DNA from: Flavimaricola sp.
Lineage (GTDB): Bacteria > Pseudomonadota > Alphaproteobacteria > Rhodobacterales > Rhodobacteraceae
Length of the DNA stretch: 6,163 bases
Reading direction: 5' to 3'
NCBI GenBank assembly: GCA_023300365.1
Contig: JALZWD010000194.1
Coordinates: 1 to 6,163, forward strand
Position numbers and translations under genes: made by a program. Below are positions 1-6,163 of this stretch, in pieces; the first letter of the stretch is position 1, and the number at the start of each line of letters is the position of its first letter. Below the pieces are notes generated by a model that searched no databases, was not told the DNA's origin, and saw only the letters and a program-made list of their open reading frames with translations.

Positions 1-1
1 T

Positions 2-1882
2 CACCTTACACCGCCGCTTACCCGCGCCGAAAGCTATGGCCCCTTGCGCGATCTCGAGGCCTTGGTCGACGAATATTATGATGCCGCCGGTATGGACCCA
101 CGTAGGCTCGACCATCTGCGCCGCGAAATCCTGACCCTCACCCAGGCCAGCGGCATCGACAAAGACGCCGGTATGCTGGGCGATGACGAAGACAGCGATC
201 TTGGGCGTTTAGACCAATTCTTGTGCGACCTCAAAGAAGCGCAAATCCGGGACGGTTTGCATATCTTTGGGCAAAGCCCCGACGGCACCTTGGCACGCGA
301 TTTGGCAATTGCACTGGCGCGCGTCCCTCGTGGTGATGGTCTGGGGCAAAACGCGTCGCTCCTTCGCGCCTTGTCCGAAGATTTTGCGCTCGAATTTGAC
401 CCCCTCACCGCTGACCTCGCAGATCCATGGAGCGGCCCCAAACCTGAAGAACTCGCGGGGCTCTCGCCTGACGTCTGGCGTACAGCTGGGGATACCGTCG
501 AACGCTTAGAACTTCTGTCTCAATCCTTGGTTGGCCTTAAGGACACGGCCTCACAGATCGCGGCACCAGGGCCTGCCAGTTTCGCAGTGTTGGATCACAT
601 CCACAGCCAAATCCTTCCGACAATTGCCGTTTGCGGCCCTGCCGAAGGGCGCTCGCTGCTTCAAGGGCTGGCCGGTCACGCGGTACCCGCGGGGCCATCG
701 GGCGCACCCACACGAGGACGGCTCGATGTGCTGCCCACAGGTCGCAATTTCTATTCCGTAGACAGCCGCGCCGTCCCAACTCCCACCGCCTGGACGCTGG
801 GCTGGGCAAGCGCCAACCTGTTGATCGAACGACATCTGCAAGACCAAGGTGATTGGCCACGATCCATGCTGGTTACCGCGTGGGGAACGGCCAATATGCG
901 AACGGGCGGCGATGATATCGCCCAAGCCATGGCCTTGATGGGCGTAAAACCCAAGTGGGACGCGGCCAACAGGCGTGTGACCGGATTTGAAATCCTCCCC
1001 CAAGGCGTCTTAGGTCGCCCACGCGTTGATGTAACCTTGCGCATCTCGGGCTTTTTCCGTGACGCATTCCCACAACTCATCGCCCTCTTCGACAGTGCCG
1101 CACGCGCGGTGCAGGCCCTTGATGAACCACCCGACCAGAACCCGGCCGCCGAACGTGCACGCGCTGGCCAAGGGGACGCCCGCGTTTTTGGCTCCAAGCC
1201 CGGTGCTTATGGCGCGGGCCTCCAAGCGCTTATCGACGAGCGGATCTGGAACACCAAAGCAGATCTTGCAGAGGCCTATCTTGAATGGGGCGGATATGCA
1301 TATGGCTCCGGCCAAGACGGCATGCGTGACAAAGAGGGCTTCAAACAACGTCTCGGTCAGGTTGAGGCCATTGTCCAAAACCAAGACAACCGCGAACACG
1401 ATATTCTCGACAGCGACGATTATTACCAATTCGAAGGCGGCGCTGCCGCTGCCGTAAGCACCCTACAAGGCCAAGATCGGCCTATTTATCATAACGACCA
1501 CTCACGCCCAGAACGCCCAATCATCCGCACGCTTGATGAAGAAATGGCCCGCGTTGTTCGCAGCCGCGTCGCCAATCCAAAATGGATTGAGGGCGTCAAA
1601 CGCCATGGATACAAAGGCGCTTTTGAAATGGCGGCGACGGTCGATTATCTCTTTGCATTCGCCGCAACAACGAGCGCAGTCCGCAATCACCACTTCGATA
1701 TGGTCGAAGAGGCCTACATCGCCGACGACGACACGCGCGACTTCATCGCCGAACACAACGCGCCAGCGCTGGCGGAAATAGCTGAACGCTTGGCCGAGGC
1801 AATTGATCGGGGGATTTGGGTGCCACGATCAAACTCTGCGCGGGCGCGGATAGATACCTATCGACAGGTTTCAAAAAGTTGA
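2..1882 (+). CDS. cobN: Cobaltochelatase subunit CobN, C-terminal half (5' end outside window)
   Basis: CobN is the large subunit of the cytoplasmic ATP-dependent cobaltochelatase. With CobS and CobT it inserts Co2+ into hydrogenobyrinic acid a,c-diamide in aerobic B12 synthesis. The frame is open to the left edge and its first residues, LTPPLTRAESYGPLRDLEAL, are already typical CobN. A TTG at 44 is therefore an internal codon, not a start. The visible 626 residues are roughly half of the usual 1,200-1,300. Family blocks (residues counted from base 2) are PTGRNFYS (245-252), the stretch with GTANMRTGGDDIAQA (from about 295), GSKPGAYGAG (397-406), NQDNREHD (460-467), YHNDHSRPERP (496-506) and NPKW...RHGYKGA (525-540). 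The linker just before GSKPGAYGAG looks short compared with CobN proteins I remember; this is an impression, not a measurement. BchH/ChlH magnesium chelatase subunits are homologous, but these motifs fit CobN better. No cob partner gene follows; a terminator-like hairpin lies 2 bases after the TGA stop. Confidence 0.95.
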   Translation, partial: HLTPPLTRAESYGPLRDLEALVDEYYDAAGMDPRRLDHLRREILTLTQASGIDKDAGMLGDDEDSDLGRLDQFLCDLKEAQIRDGLHIFGQSPDGTLARDLAIALARVPRGDGLGQNASLLRALSEDFALEFDPLTADLADPWSGPKPEELAGLSPDVWRTAGDTVERLELLSQSLVGLKDTASQIAAPGPASFAVLDHIHSQILPTIAVCGPAEGRSLLQGLAGHAVPAGPSGAPTRGRLDVLPTGRNFYSVDSRAVPTPTAWTLGWASANLLIERHLQDQGDWPRSMLVTAWGTANMRTGGDDIAQAMALMGVKPKWDAANRRVTGFEILPQGVLGRPRVDVTLRISGFFRDAFPQLIALFDSAARAVQALDEPPDQNPAAERARAGQGDARVFGSKPGAYGAGLQALIDERIWNTKADLAEAYLEWGGYAYGSGQDGMRDKEGFKQRLGQVEAIVQNQDNREHDILDSDDYYQFEGGAAAAVSTLQGQDRPIYHNDHSRPERPIIRTLDEEMARVVRSRVANPKWIEGVKRHGYKGAFEMAATVDYLFAFAATTSAVRNHHFDMVEEAYIADDDTRDFIAEHNAPALAEIAERLAEAIDRGIWVPRSNSARARIDTYRQVSKS

Positions 1883-1884
1883 AA

Positions 1885-1913
1885 GGGGGGCGTTGAACCG
1901 CCCCCCCCGTTTT
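1885..1913. terminator. Hairpin terminator between convergent cobN and LysM genes, possibly bidirectional
   Basis: An 8-bp perfect stem, GGGGGGCG (1885-1892) with CGCCCCCC (1899-1906), encloses a 6-base loop (TTGAAC). On the + strand it is followed by CCG and a short TTTT run (1910-1913). On the - strand the stem is followed by TTTC and then AACTTTTT. It sits 2 bases after the cobN stop and 21 bases beyond the stop of the converging LysM gene. The position and the very strong stem support intrinsic termination. The + strand T-run is short and separated from the stem, so efficiency is uncertain. Confidence 0.7.
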
Positions 1914-1934
1914 CCTGCCTACGGAACTGAAACT

Positions 1935-2648
1935 CTATTCTGCGCTGGTTGGCACCAGCAGCTGCATCCCCACCACCACATCAGCGGGTGAGGACAAAAT
2001 CGCACTATTGGCCGCCATAAGCTTGGGATAATCCGACGCATTCCCAAAAATCTTGTGCGCAATACCCGCCAAACTATCCCCTGCCGCAACTGTATAAATT
2101 GCATTTGATGCTGCGCGCTCGGCGGGGGCCTCGCCCAACCGCATCTGCGCGCCCAAAACGACACTTGCCAAAAGCACAGGGGTATCGAACACACCGTCGG
2201 TGGTCATCAATGCCGCAAGAACAGTGATGTCTCCGTTGGCGGCGGCGGTGTTCACCATCGCGTCAATGCTCGCGTCATCAGTTCGCGCGGTTATCGCTTC
2301 TACAATGAGCTTCACCAGCGGCAGGCCCTCAACGTTCGCGGCCACTGCTGGGTTAACACGAGCGACAGAGGCATGATGCAACGTGGCTGCGTCCTGCGTC
2401 TCATCGGGAAACCCCAAGCCATTCAGGATCGCAGCAACCGTTTGATCCAACATCAACGATCCACGCTCGGGCACTTCTGGCGCCAAAAGGATGGTCGCGG
2501 TAGGCGCTGCACGGGCAACAGTGGCCACCGGGCCTACGATCTCGCCCGTCGCCAACCGCTCAAGGCCAGCATTCGGCGGCTTCATCAATGCCCAAGAACC
2601 AAGGACCGCAATCCCGACCGTTGCAACGATGCTTGCCTGCACTTTCAT
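1935..2648 (-). CDS. Membrane-anchored or exported LysM-domain protein
   Basis: The 237-residue protein starts with Lys-3 and a hydrophobic segment at about residues 6-22, with no lipobox, so it is either a signal-anchor or an uncleaved/cleaved signal peptide. A low-complexity, Ala/Val-rich middle part (about 30-180) follows; I recognise no domain in it. The C-terminus (184-233) is a LysM fold: IYTVAAGDSLAGIA at the start, the Asp/Tyr-Pro-Lys-Leu helix and Ala-Asn in the centre, and VVVGMQLLVP at the end. LysM domains bind the glycan strand of peptidoglycan, so the likely place of action is the periplasm facing the cell wall. Catalytic activity is not evident. The ATG at 2648 is the only reasonable start, because an in-frame TGA lies six codons upstream (2664-2666); a weak G-rich stretch precedes it. 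The gene converges on cobN. It lies 237 bases after the oxidoreductase gene on the same strand and probably has its own promoter. Confidence 0.85.
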   Translation of the reverse strand: MKVQASIVATVGIAVLGSWALMKPPNAGLERLATGEIVGPVATVARAAPTATILLAPEVPERGSLMLDQTVAAILNGLGFPDETQDAATLHHASVARVNPAVAANVEGLPLVKLIVEAITARTDDASIDAMVNTAAANGDITVLAALMTTDGVFDTPVLLASVVLGAQMRLGEAPAERAASNAIYTVAAGDSLAGIAHKIFGNASDYPKLMAANSAILSSPADVVVGMQLLVPTSAE

Positions 2649-2767
2649 GCCGCCACACCCAATTCATCAGCCCTAAACAAAGGACAAAATAGCCACAACA
2701 TCTGCTCGTTCCCCTGACAACCCCCACATTTTACTGGCGCATTAGCAATCGAGCCGTGTGGGTGGCG

Positions 2768-2809
2768 TGTATACATGCACCAATAAGACATGTCTGATTC
2801 GCAAGTCAA
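2768..2809 (-). promoter_or_regulatory. Candidate sigma70-type promoter(s) for the LysM gene
   Basis: Two overlapping hexamer pairs can be read on the - strand. One is CAGACA (2796-2791), a 17-base spacer, then TATACA (2773-2768); each hexamer matches 4 of 6 consensus bases. The other is TTGACT (2809-2804), 16 bases, then CTTATT (2787-2782), with a good -35 and a poor -10. Both lie in an AT-rich part of the gap upstream of the LysM start and overlap or adjoin the palindromes described separately, as a regulated promoter would. The leader would be over 100 bases long, which is somewhat long. These matches are by eye and could be chance. Confidence 0.3.
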
Positions 2810-2831
2810 CGACTTTGCGAATCATGATTCG
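2786..2831. promoter_or_regulatory. Cluster of nested palindromes, candidate operator
   Basis: Three exact symmetries overlap in 46 bases. AGACATGTCT (2786-2795) is a perfect palindrome. TGATTCGCAA (2795-2804) and TTGCGAATCA (2815-2824) form a perfect 10-bp inverted repeat around a 10-base spacer, so the half-sites are 20 bases apart centre to centre. CGAATCATGATTCG (2818-2831) is a perfect 14-bp palindrome that reuses the right arm. The heptamer TGATTCG/CGAATCA thus occurs three times (2795-2801, 2818-2824, 2825-2831). This fits binding by a dimeric or tetrameric repressor or activator at a promoter for the LysM gene. No regulator gene is visible in the window. A structured RNA element is the alternative. 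Confidence 0.45.
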
Positions 2832-2885
2832 TATTTATGAATTTTTCGCTAAAACAACAGCCCTAAATCACATCAAAGAGCACTT

Positions 2886-3914
2886 TTAGGACCCGGCAAG
2901 CATATCCCGAACCAAAGGAATTACTTTGGTTCCATAAAGCTCAATAGACCGCATCAAATCCTCATGCGGCAACGTTCCGTGCGAATATTTCATATCAAAC
3001 CGCGCCAGACCAAGGGTCTGGATCGTTTGGACAATACGGCCCGCGACCGTCTCGGGCGTTCCCGCATAGATCGAGCCCCCACCGACCTCACGCGCATAGG
3101 TCTCTCGCTGCATCGGCGGCCAACCCCGCTCCGCGCCAATCCGGTCCATCACTTGCGCGTAATGCGGCCACAAAACGTCTTGGGCGCCTTCATCGCAATC
3201 CCAAACAAACCCATGCGAATGCACACCAAGGCCCCGAGGGTCTTTCCCGATTTGCTCATAGGCACGGCGATACAGATCAACGAAGGGCCGAAACCGCACC
3301 GGATTTCCGCCGATGATTGCCAGCATCATGGGCAAATCATACTTCACCGCCCGCACAACGCTATCGGGAGTGCCGCCAACGCCTATCCAAGTGGCAAGAC
3401 CCGGTCCCGGCTGTGGCCAGACACCCTGATCCTCCAAAGCGGCGCGGGTGGTACCAGACCATGTCACCCGTTGATTTTGCAAAAGCCGCGCGTAGAGATC
3501 CAACTTTTCTTCAAAAAGAACGTTATAGTCCCCAAGCTCTAACCCAAACAAAGGAAAGCTCTCGGTAAAAGACCCGCGCCCAAGGATCGCCTCGGCACGA
3601 CCGGACGAAACGGCATTAAGCGTCGAAAACCGTTGAAACACACGCACCGGATCATCAGACGATAGCACCGTGACAGCAGAGCCCAAACGAATTCGCGCCG
3701 TACGCCCCGCAATCGCGGCAAGCACAACTTCTGGCGCTGAGACGGCAAAGTCGGCGCGGTGATGCTCCCCCACGCCAAAAAAGTCGACCCCGACCTGTTC
3801 GGCAAGAACACCTTCGTCGACGATGTTGCTCAGAACTTGGGCGTCCGACAACAGCTCACCATCAGGCCCGCGCGTGATATCGCCAAAAGTACTTAGACCG
3901 AGTTGAACATCCAT
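2886..3914 (-). CDS. LLM-class (luciferase-like) flavin-dependent oxidoreductase
   Basis: The 342-residue protein has the length and layout of the bacterial luciferase-like TIM-barrel family, whose members use FMN or F420 for monooxygenase or dehydrogenase reactions in the cytoplasm. Visible signatures are the N-terminal strand LGLSTFGDI (5-13), VDFFGVGEHHRADF (43-56), where the GxGEHH block is typical, IRLGSAVTVLSSDDPVRV (75-92), LGRGSFTESFPLFG (111-124), WIGVGGTPDS (176-185), GTPETVAGRI (285-294) and the C-terminal SIELYGTKVIPLVR. It resembles the FMN-type subgroup annotated simply as probable LLM oxidoreductase. In Proteobacteria FMN is more likely than F420; this is inferred from taxonomy. 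The substrate is unknown. A G-rich Shine-Dalgarno-like GGGGGA (3928-3923) lies 8 bases before the ATG at 3914. The gene begins 47 bases after the preceding gene's stop with no convincing terminator between them, so it is probably cotranscribed with the folC cluster. Confidence 0.88.
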   Translation of the reverse strand: MDVQLGLSTFGDITRGPDGELLSDAQVLSNIVDEGVLAEQVGVDFFGVGEHHRADFAVSAPEVVLAAIAGRTARIRLGSAVTVLSSDDPVRVFQRFSTLNAVSSGRAEAILGRGSFTESFPLFGLELGDYNVLFEEKLDLYARLLQNQRVTWSGTTRAALEDQGVWPQPGPGLATWIGVGGTPDSVVRAVKYDLPMMLAIIGGNPVRFRPFVDLYRRAYEQIGKDPRGLGVHSHGFVWDCDEGAQDVLWPHYAQVMDRIGAERGWPPMQRETYAREVGGGSIYAGTPETVAGRIVQTIQTLGLARFDMKYSHGTLPHEDLMRSIELYGTKVIPLVRDMLAGS

Positions 3915-3961
3915 TTGAGCCGTCCCCCATTAAGCGGATCTCGCCCACTCAAGTGCCACAC

Positions 3962-4516
3962 TTAGGAAAAGTCGCGCACGAGCCCCGCATCCAAATCCTC
4001 CAAGGCTCCCAACAAAAACACGCCCGAACAGGCGGCGTCAACGGGTTGCACTGTGGCTCGAAACGGCGTCGTAGGATCAATCGCTGATTGCTCCACCCAA
4101 GCGCCAAACAAGCAAAAATCCTGACTGAAATTGCCGGAATTAAAACCAAAGCCACTACGACCACAATCGGTGACATTGCCGTTGGCATTCCAGCCTTGCG
4201 ACGCATCGGTCCCAAAACTACCACCCGTCGGAAACCGCAAGGTTTGTGGGTCAAACCGCAAATGCCACGTCGTACTCCCCGAAGCCTCGTTCATGCTCCA
4301 TGTGCCAATGGGGATCATTCGATTGTACCCAACGATCTCAAAGCGTGTGACATCCTCTTCGGTAATAATATCTTGGGCTAATTTCTCATCCGGAAACCCA
4401 ATGACCCCCGTCATCGAATATCCCGCAGCACCAAGCCAGCAAAAATTGAACTCAGCGGCATCAATCGGGGCTGCAACAACCGCGGCAACCAAAGTAGACA
4501 GAGAAAACAGCTTCAT
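3962..4516 (-). CDS. Exported four-cysteine protein of unknown family (second tandem copy)
   Basis: I do not recognise a named family. The 184-residue product starts with a clear signal peptide (MKLFSLSTLVAAVVAAPIDAA, cleavage at about residue 20-22). The mature part has many Gly, aromatic and beta-prone residues. It keeps the blocks FCWxGxxGYSMTG, DVTxFEIxGY, WxLRxD, FPxGG, WNANGxVxDCG, GFGFNxGN and QDxC seen in the upstream paralog. Cysteines at 26, 118, 135 and 163 match the paralog's four in order, and the last three have the same spacing. This suggests two disulfides, consistent with a periplasmic or secreted location. The ATG at 4516 shares its A with the paralog's TGA (TGATG). A GTG at 4519 is also possible and would add one residue. 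GGAGG at 4530-4526 serves either start, so translational coupling is likely. Known cofactor- or metal-binding motifs are absent, and function is unknown. Confidence 0.85.
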   Translation of the reverse strand: MKLFSLSTLVAAVVAAPIDAAEFNFCWLGAAGYSMTGVIGFPDEKLAQDIITEEDVTRFEIVGYNRMIPIGTWSMNEASGSTTWHLRFDPQTLRFPTGGSFGTDASQGWNANGNVTDCGRSGFGFNSGNFSQDFCLFGAWVEQSAIDPTTPFRATVQPVDAACSGVFLLGALEDLDAGLVRDFS

Positions 4517-5061
4517 CACCCGCGGCCTCCAGCGCTCGTTCCCAAGCGCCCCAAGATCAGCGGCCCTGCACAGGTTGGGTTCGGTGCCTCACCTTGTGTT
4601 ACAATGGGCGTATCCCAATCGATGGTCGATGTTGCGATATAGGTACCATCGATACACACGTCCTGCCCACCATTCCCCGCGTTAAATCCAAACCCGAGAC
4701 TTCCGCAATCATTAACAAAACCATTCGCATTCCACATCTGGTACAAACCCGAGCCACCCTTTAACGGAAACGTTCCACTGCGCTGATCGTATCTGAGCAA
4801 CCAACTCGTGTCATCATTTAGCCGTGTTAGGTCCCACGAGCCGACATAGTCCCCTTCAAAATAACCGATTATTTCGAATTGAGTAACATCGGTCTCCCTT
4901 ATGATGGGCTGACCGGCCAATGCGTCGGGATATGAAAACTGCCCCGTCATCGAATATCCGCCGCCACCCTGCCAACAAAAGAAATGTGTGATCGCTTGGG
5001 CCGGTGATGCGGCGGCCAATGCTGCCACCAAACATGTGGCCTTTGCTCGATCAACCATCAT
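4516..5061 (-). CDS. Exported four-cysteine protein of unknown family (first tandem copy)
   Basis: This is the paralog of the next gene, about 40% identical by eye over the mature part. With the start chosen here it has 181 residues: a short basic N-terminus, a hydrophobic segment and an ASPAQA cleavage site (about residue 23), followed by FFCWQGGGGYSMTG, DVTQFEIIGY, WLLRYD, WNANGFVNDCG, GFGFNAGN and QDVC. Conserved cysteines are at 29, 119, 136 and 164. Cys-10 lies inside the signal peptide and is not in a lipobox. I chose the ATG at 5061 because GGAG (5071-5068) lies 6 bases upstream of it. The ATG at 5058 is also possible. The longer form from the ATG at 5073 would overlap folC and has only a weak upstream G-rich stretch. 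The start lies one base after the folC stop (TAG-G-ATG), so coupling to folC is likely. GC content is lower than in folC. Function is unknown. Confidence 0.85.
   Translation of the reverse strand: MMVDRAKATCLVAALAAASPAQAITHFFCWQGGGGYSMTGQFSYPDALAGQPIIRETDVTQFEIIGYFEGDYVGSWDLTRLNDDTSWLLRYDQRSGTFPLKGGSGLYQMWNANGFVNDCGSLGFGFNAGNGGQDVCIDGTYIATSTIDWDTPIVTQGEAPNPTCAGPLILGRLGTSAGGRG
4526..4530 (-). promoter_or_regulatory. Shine-Dalgarno site GGAGG inside the 3' end of the first paralog gene
   Basis: GGAGG reads 4530 to 4526. It lies 6 bases before the GTG at 4519 and 9 bases before the ATG at 4516. It is part of the codons for the upstream protein's final Gly-Gly-Arg-Gly, so that C-terminal tail may be shaped by the ribosome site rather than by protein function. 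Confidence 0.7.
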
Positions 5062-5062
5062 C

Positions 5063-6163
5063 CTATTCTCCATTCACCCGCAAGATATCTCCCGCCAAAT
5101 ACAACGAGCCACAAATTAGGATACGCGCAGCAGGACACACGCCAACGATCCGCTTTATCGCATCCTCAACCGAAGCCTCGGTTGCGGAGGCAATACCCGC
5201 CTCTTGGGCAAGTTCCGCTGTCTTTTCGGCAGGGATCGTATTTGCCTCGCCCGGGATAGACACTGCAAATAGCTTTTCCGCATGCGCGGCAAGCGGGGCC
5301 AGAAAACCACCGATGTCTTTGGTATTTAACATGCCGCAGATCAAATAGGTGGGTCGCGCAGGCAGGCCTCCAAGCGTGGCGGCAATGGCGAGACCCGCCG
5401 CGGGATTATGCCCCCCATCCAACCAAAGCTCCGCAGAGCCCGCCAGATCGACAAGCACCCCTTTGCGCAAACGTTGCATCCGAGCAGGCCACGCCACATC
5501 AGTGACAGCCGCCTCACAGGCCTCGGCGTCGCACCCAAAATGTCTCAAGACCGCCAAGGCCGCCCCTGCATTCATCACCTGATGGGGTCCCGGCAAGGCT
5601 GGCATCGGCAAATCCAACAGACCTACCTCATCTTGATAAATCATGCGCCCATGCTCGGTGCTGATATGCCAGTGCTGACCATACGCAAGAAGCGGCGCCC
5701 CAAGCCGGACAGCGCGCGCCTCGATCACATCCATGGCCGCCTCTTTTTGCGGCCCAACCACACAAGGCACACCGCGTTTCAGTATCCCTGCCTTCTCACC
5801 CGCAATCTCGACCAATGTTTCGCCAAGAAATTGCTGGTGATCCAAGTCAATCGGCGTAATCACCGTCATGGCGGGCGTTGCCACAACATTGGTTGCATCA
5901 AGCCGTCCGCCAAGCCCGGTCTCAAGCAAGGTCCACTCTGCAGGTGTCTCGGCCATAGCAACCAACCCTGCCACGGTCGTAATCTCAAAATAGGTGATCG
6001 CCTCAGGTCCATTGGTCTCGTAACACCGATCCAAAACGGCACTCAAAGCTTGTTCAGAGATTAACTCCCCAGCAAGCCGGATTCGCTCATGAAAACGTGC
6101 TAGATGCGGCGATGTATAGGCATGAACGCGGTCGCCCCGGGCCTCAAACCCCGCACGGATCAT
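5063..6163 (-). CDS. folC: Bifunctional folylpolyglutamate synthase/dihydrofolate synthase FolC (N-terminus outside window)
   Basis: FolC is a cytoplasmic Mur-ligase-like enzyme. It adds glutamate to dihydropteroate and then further glutamates to folates, using ATP. The visible 366 residues cover most of the usual 420 or so. The P-loop (GTNGKGS-type) and the true start lie beyond the right edge, and the Met at the edge falls just after where that loop should be. Seen in order are YTSPHLARFHERI (16-28), ETGLGGRLDATNVV (81-94), ITPIDLDHQQFLG (102-114, with the family's metal-binding His), GEKAGILK (122-129, with the Lys that is carbamylated in studied FolC enzymes), PGPHQVMNAGAAL (191-203), WLDGGHNPA (247-255), the start of the C-terminal domain where DGAHNP is more usual, CGMLNTKD (276-283) and CGSLYLAG (351-358). 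It ends with TAG at 5065-5063 and is followed after one base by an exported-protein gene. In related genomes folC often follows accD, so accD may lie upstream. Confidence 0.95.
   Translation of the reverse strand: MIRAGFEARGDRVHAYTSPHLARFHERIRLAGELISEQALSAVLDRCYETNGPEAITYFEITTVAGLVAMAETPAEWTLLETGLGGRLDATNVVATPAMTVITPIDLDHQQFLGETLVEIAGEKAGILKRGVPCVVGPQKEAAMDVIEARAVRLGAPLLAYGQHWHISTEHGRMIYQDEVGLLDLPMPALPGPHQVMNAGAALAVLRHFGCDAEACEAAVTDVAWPARMQRLRKGVLVDLAGSAELWLDGGHNPAAGLAIAATLGGLPARPTYLICGMLNTKDIGGFLAPLAAHAEKLFAVSIPGEANTIPAEKTAELAQEAGIASATEASVEDAIKRIVGVCPAARILICGSLYLAGDILRVNGE
5068..5071 (-). promoter_or_regulatory. Shine-Dalgarno site GGAG at the folC 3' end
   Basis: GGAG reads 5071 to 5068 and lies within the last codons of folC. 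It is 6 bases before the ATG at 5061 and 9 before the ATG at 5058. It overlaps the upstream ATG at 5073, which argues against that longer start. Confidence 0.65.

Noticed and set aside
44..46. TTG as the start codon of the CobN reading frame
   Set aside because: The frame continues to the left edge with clear CobN sequence, so the gene is cut by the window and this TTG is an internal Leu.
551..1429. Several - strand open frames of about 140-150 codons opposite cobN
   Set aside because: They overlap each other and the conserved cobN coding frame, and their translations show no domain-like pattern.
2795..2824. The long inverted repeat as an intrinsic terminator for the oxidoreductase gene
   Set aside because: On the - strand no T-run follows the stem (GACATGTC comes next), so an operator reading fits better.
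2790..2840. 16-codon open frame on the + strand in the intergenic region
   Set aside because: No ribosome site precedes it, and its sequence is explained by the palindromes it runs through.
3915..3961. Terminator or separate promoter between the second paralog and the oxidoreductase gene
   Set aside because: I found only short imperfect symmetry (CACT/AGTG) with no usable loop or T-run, and no convincing -35/-10 pair.
5029..5034. Lipoprotein signal in the first exported paralog (Cys-10)
   Set aside because: The Cys lies at the beginning of the hydrophobic stretch, before a normal Ala-x-Ala-type cleavage site, and there is no lipobox around it.
5408..6064. Long open frame (218 codons) on the + strand opposite folC
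   Set aside because: It is fully antisense to a well-supported conserved gene, and its product is rich in Arg, His, Pro and Cys with no recognisable domain, which is typical of a shadow frame in GC-rich DNA.

Overview
The window looks like a chromosomal piece of an alphaproteobacterium, most likely of the Rhodobacterales/Roseobacter group. This is inferred from the close resemblance of the CobN, FolC and LysM proteins to proteins I know from that group, and from the fairly GC-rich coding regions (spot counts near 60% in cobN, folC and the oxidoreductase gene). I cannot name the genus. I see no tRNA, rRNA, insertion sequence, CRISPR array or phage gene.

Left part (2-1882, + strand): the C-terminal half of cobN, the large subunit of the aerobic cobaltochelatase of vitamin B12 synthesis. 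Its 5' end lies outside the window. It ends at a GC-rich hairpin (1885-1913) that sits between convergent genes and may terminate transcription from both sides.

Middle and right part: everything from 1935 to the right edge is on the - strand, so transcription runs from right to left. It starts with folC (5' end outside the window), a folate-pathway ligase. Tightly coupled behind it are two tandem paralogous genes for small exported proteins of a family I cannot name. They have four conserved cysteines and are about 40% identical by eye. After a 47-base gap comes an LLM-class (luciferase-like) flavin-dependent oxidoreductase. After a 237-base AT-rich intergenic region comes a membrane-anchored or exported LysM protein. 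That intergenic region holds nested palindromes and promoter-like hexamers, which suggests the LysM gene has its own regulated promoter.

How the genes fit together: cobN and folC are ordinary cofactor-metabolism genes. The two exported paralogs are the least explained content. They share an operon with folC through a 1-base gap and a TGATG overlap, and their GC content is clearly lower than that of folC (about 50% against 63% in hand-counted lines). They are the best candidate here for something undescribed, but the sequence gives no direct clue to their function.
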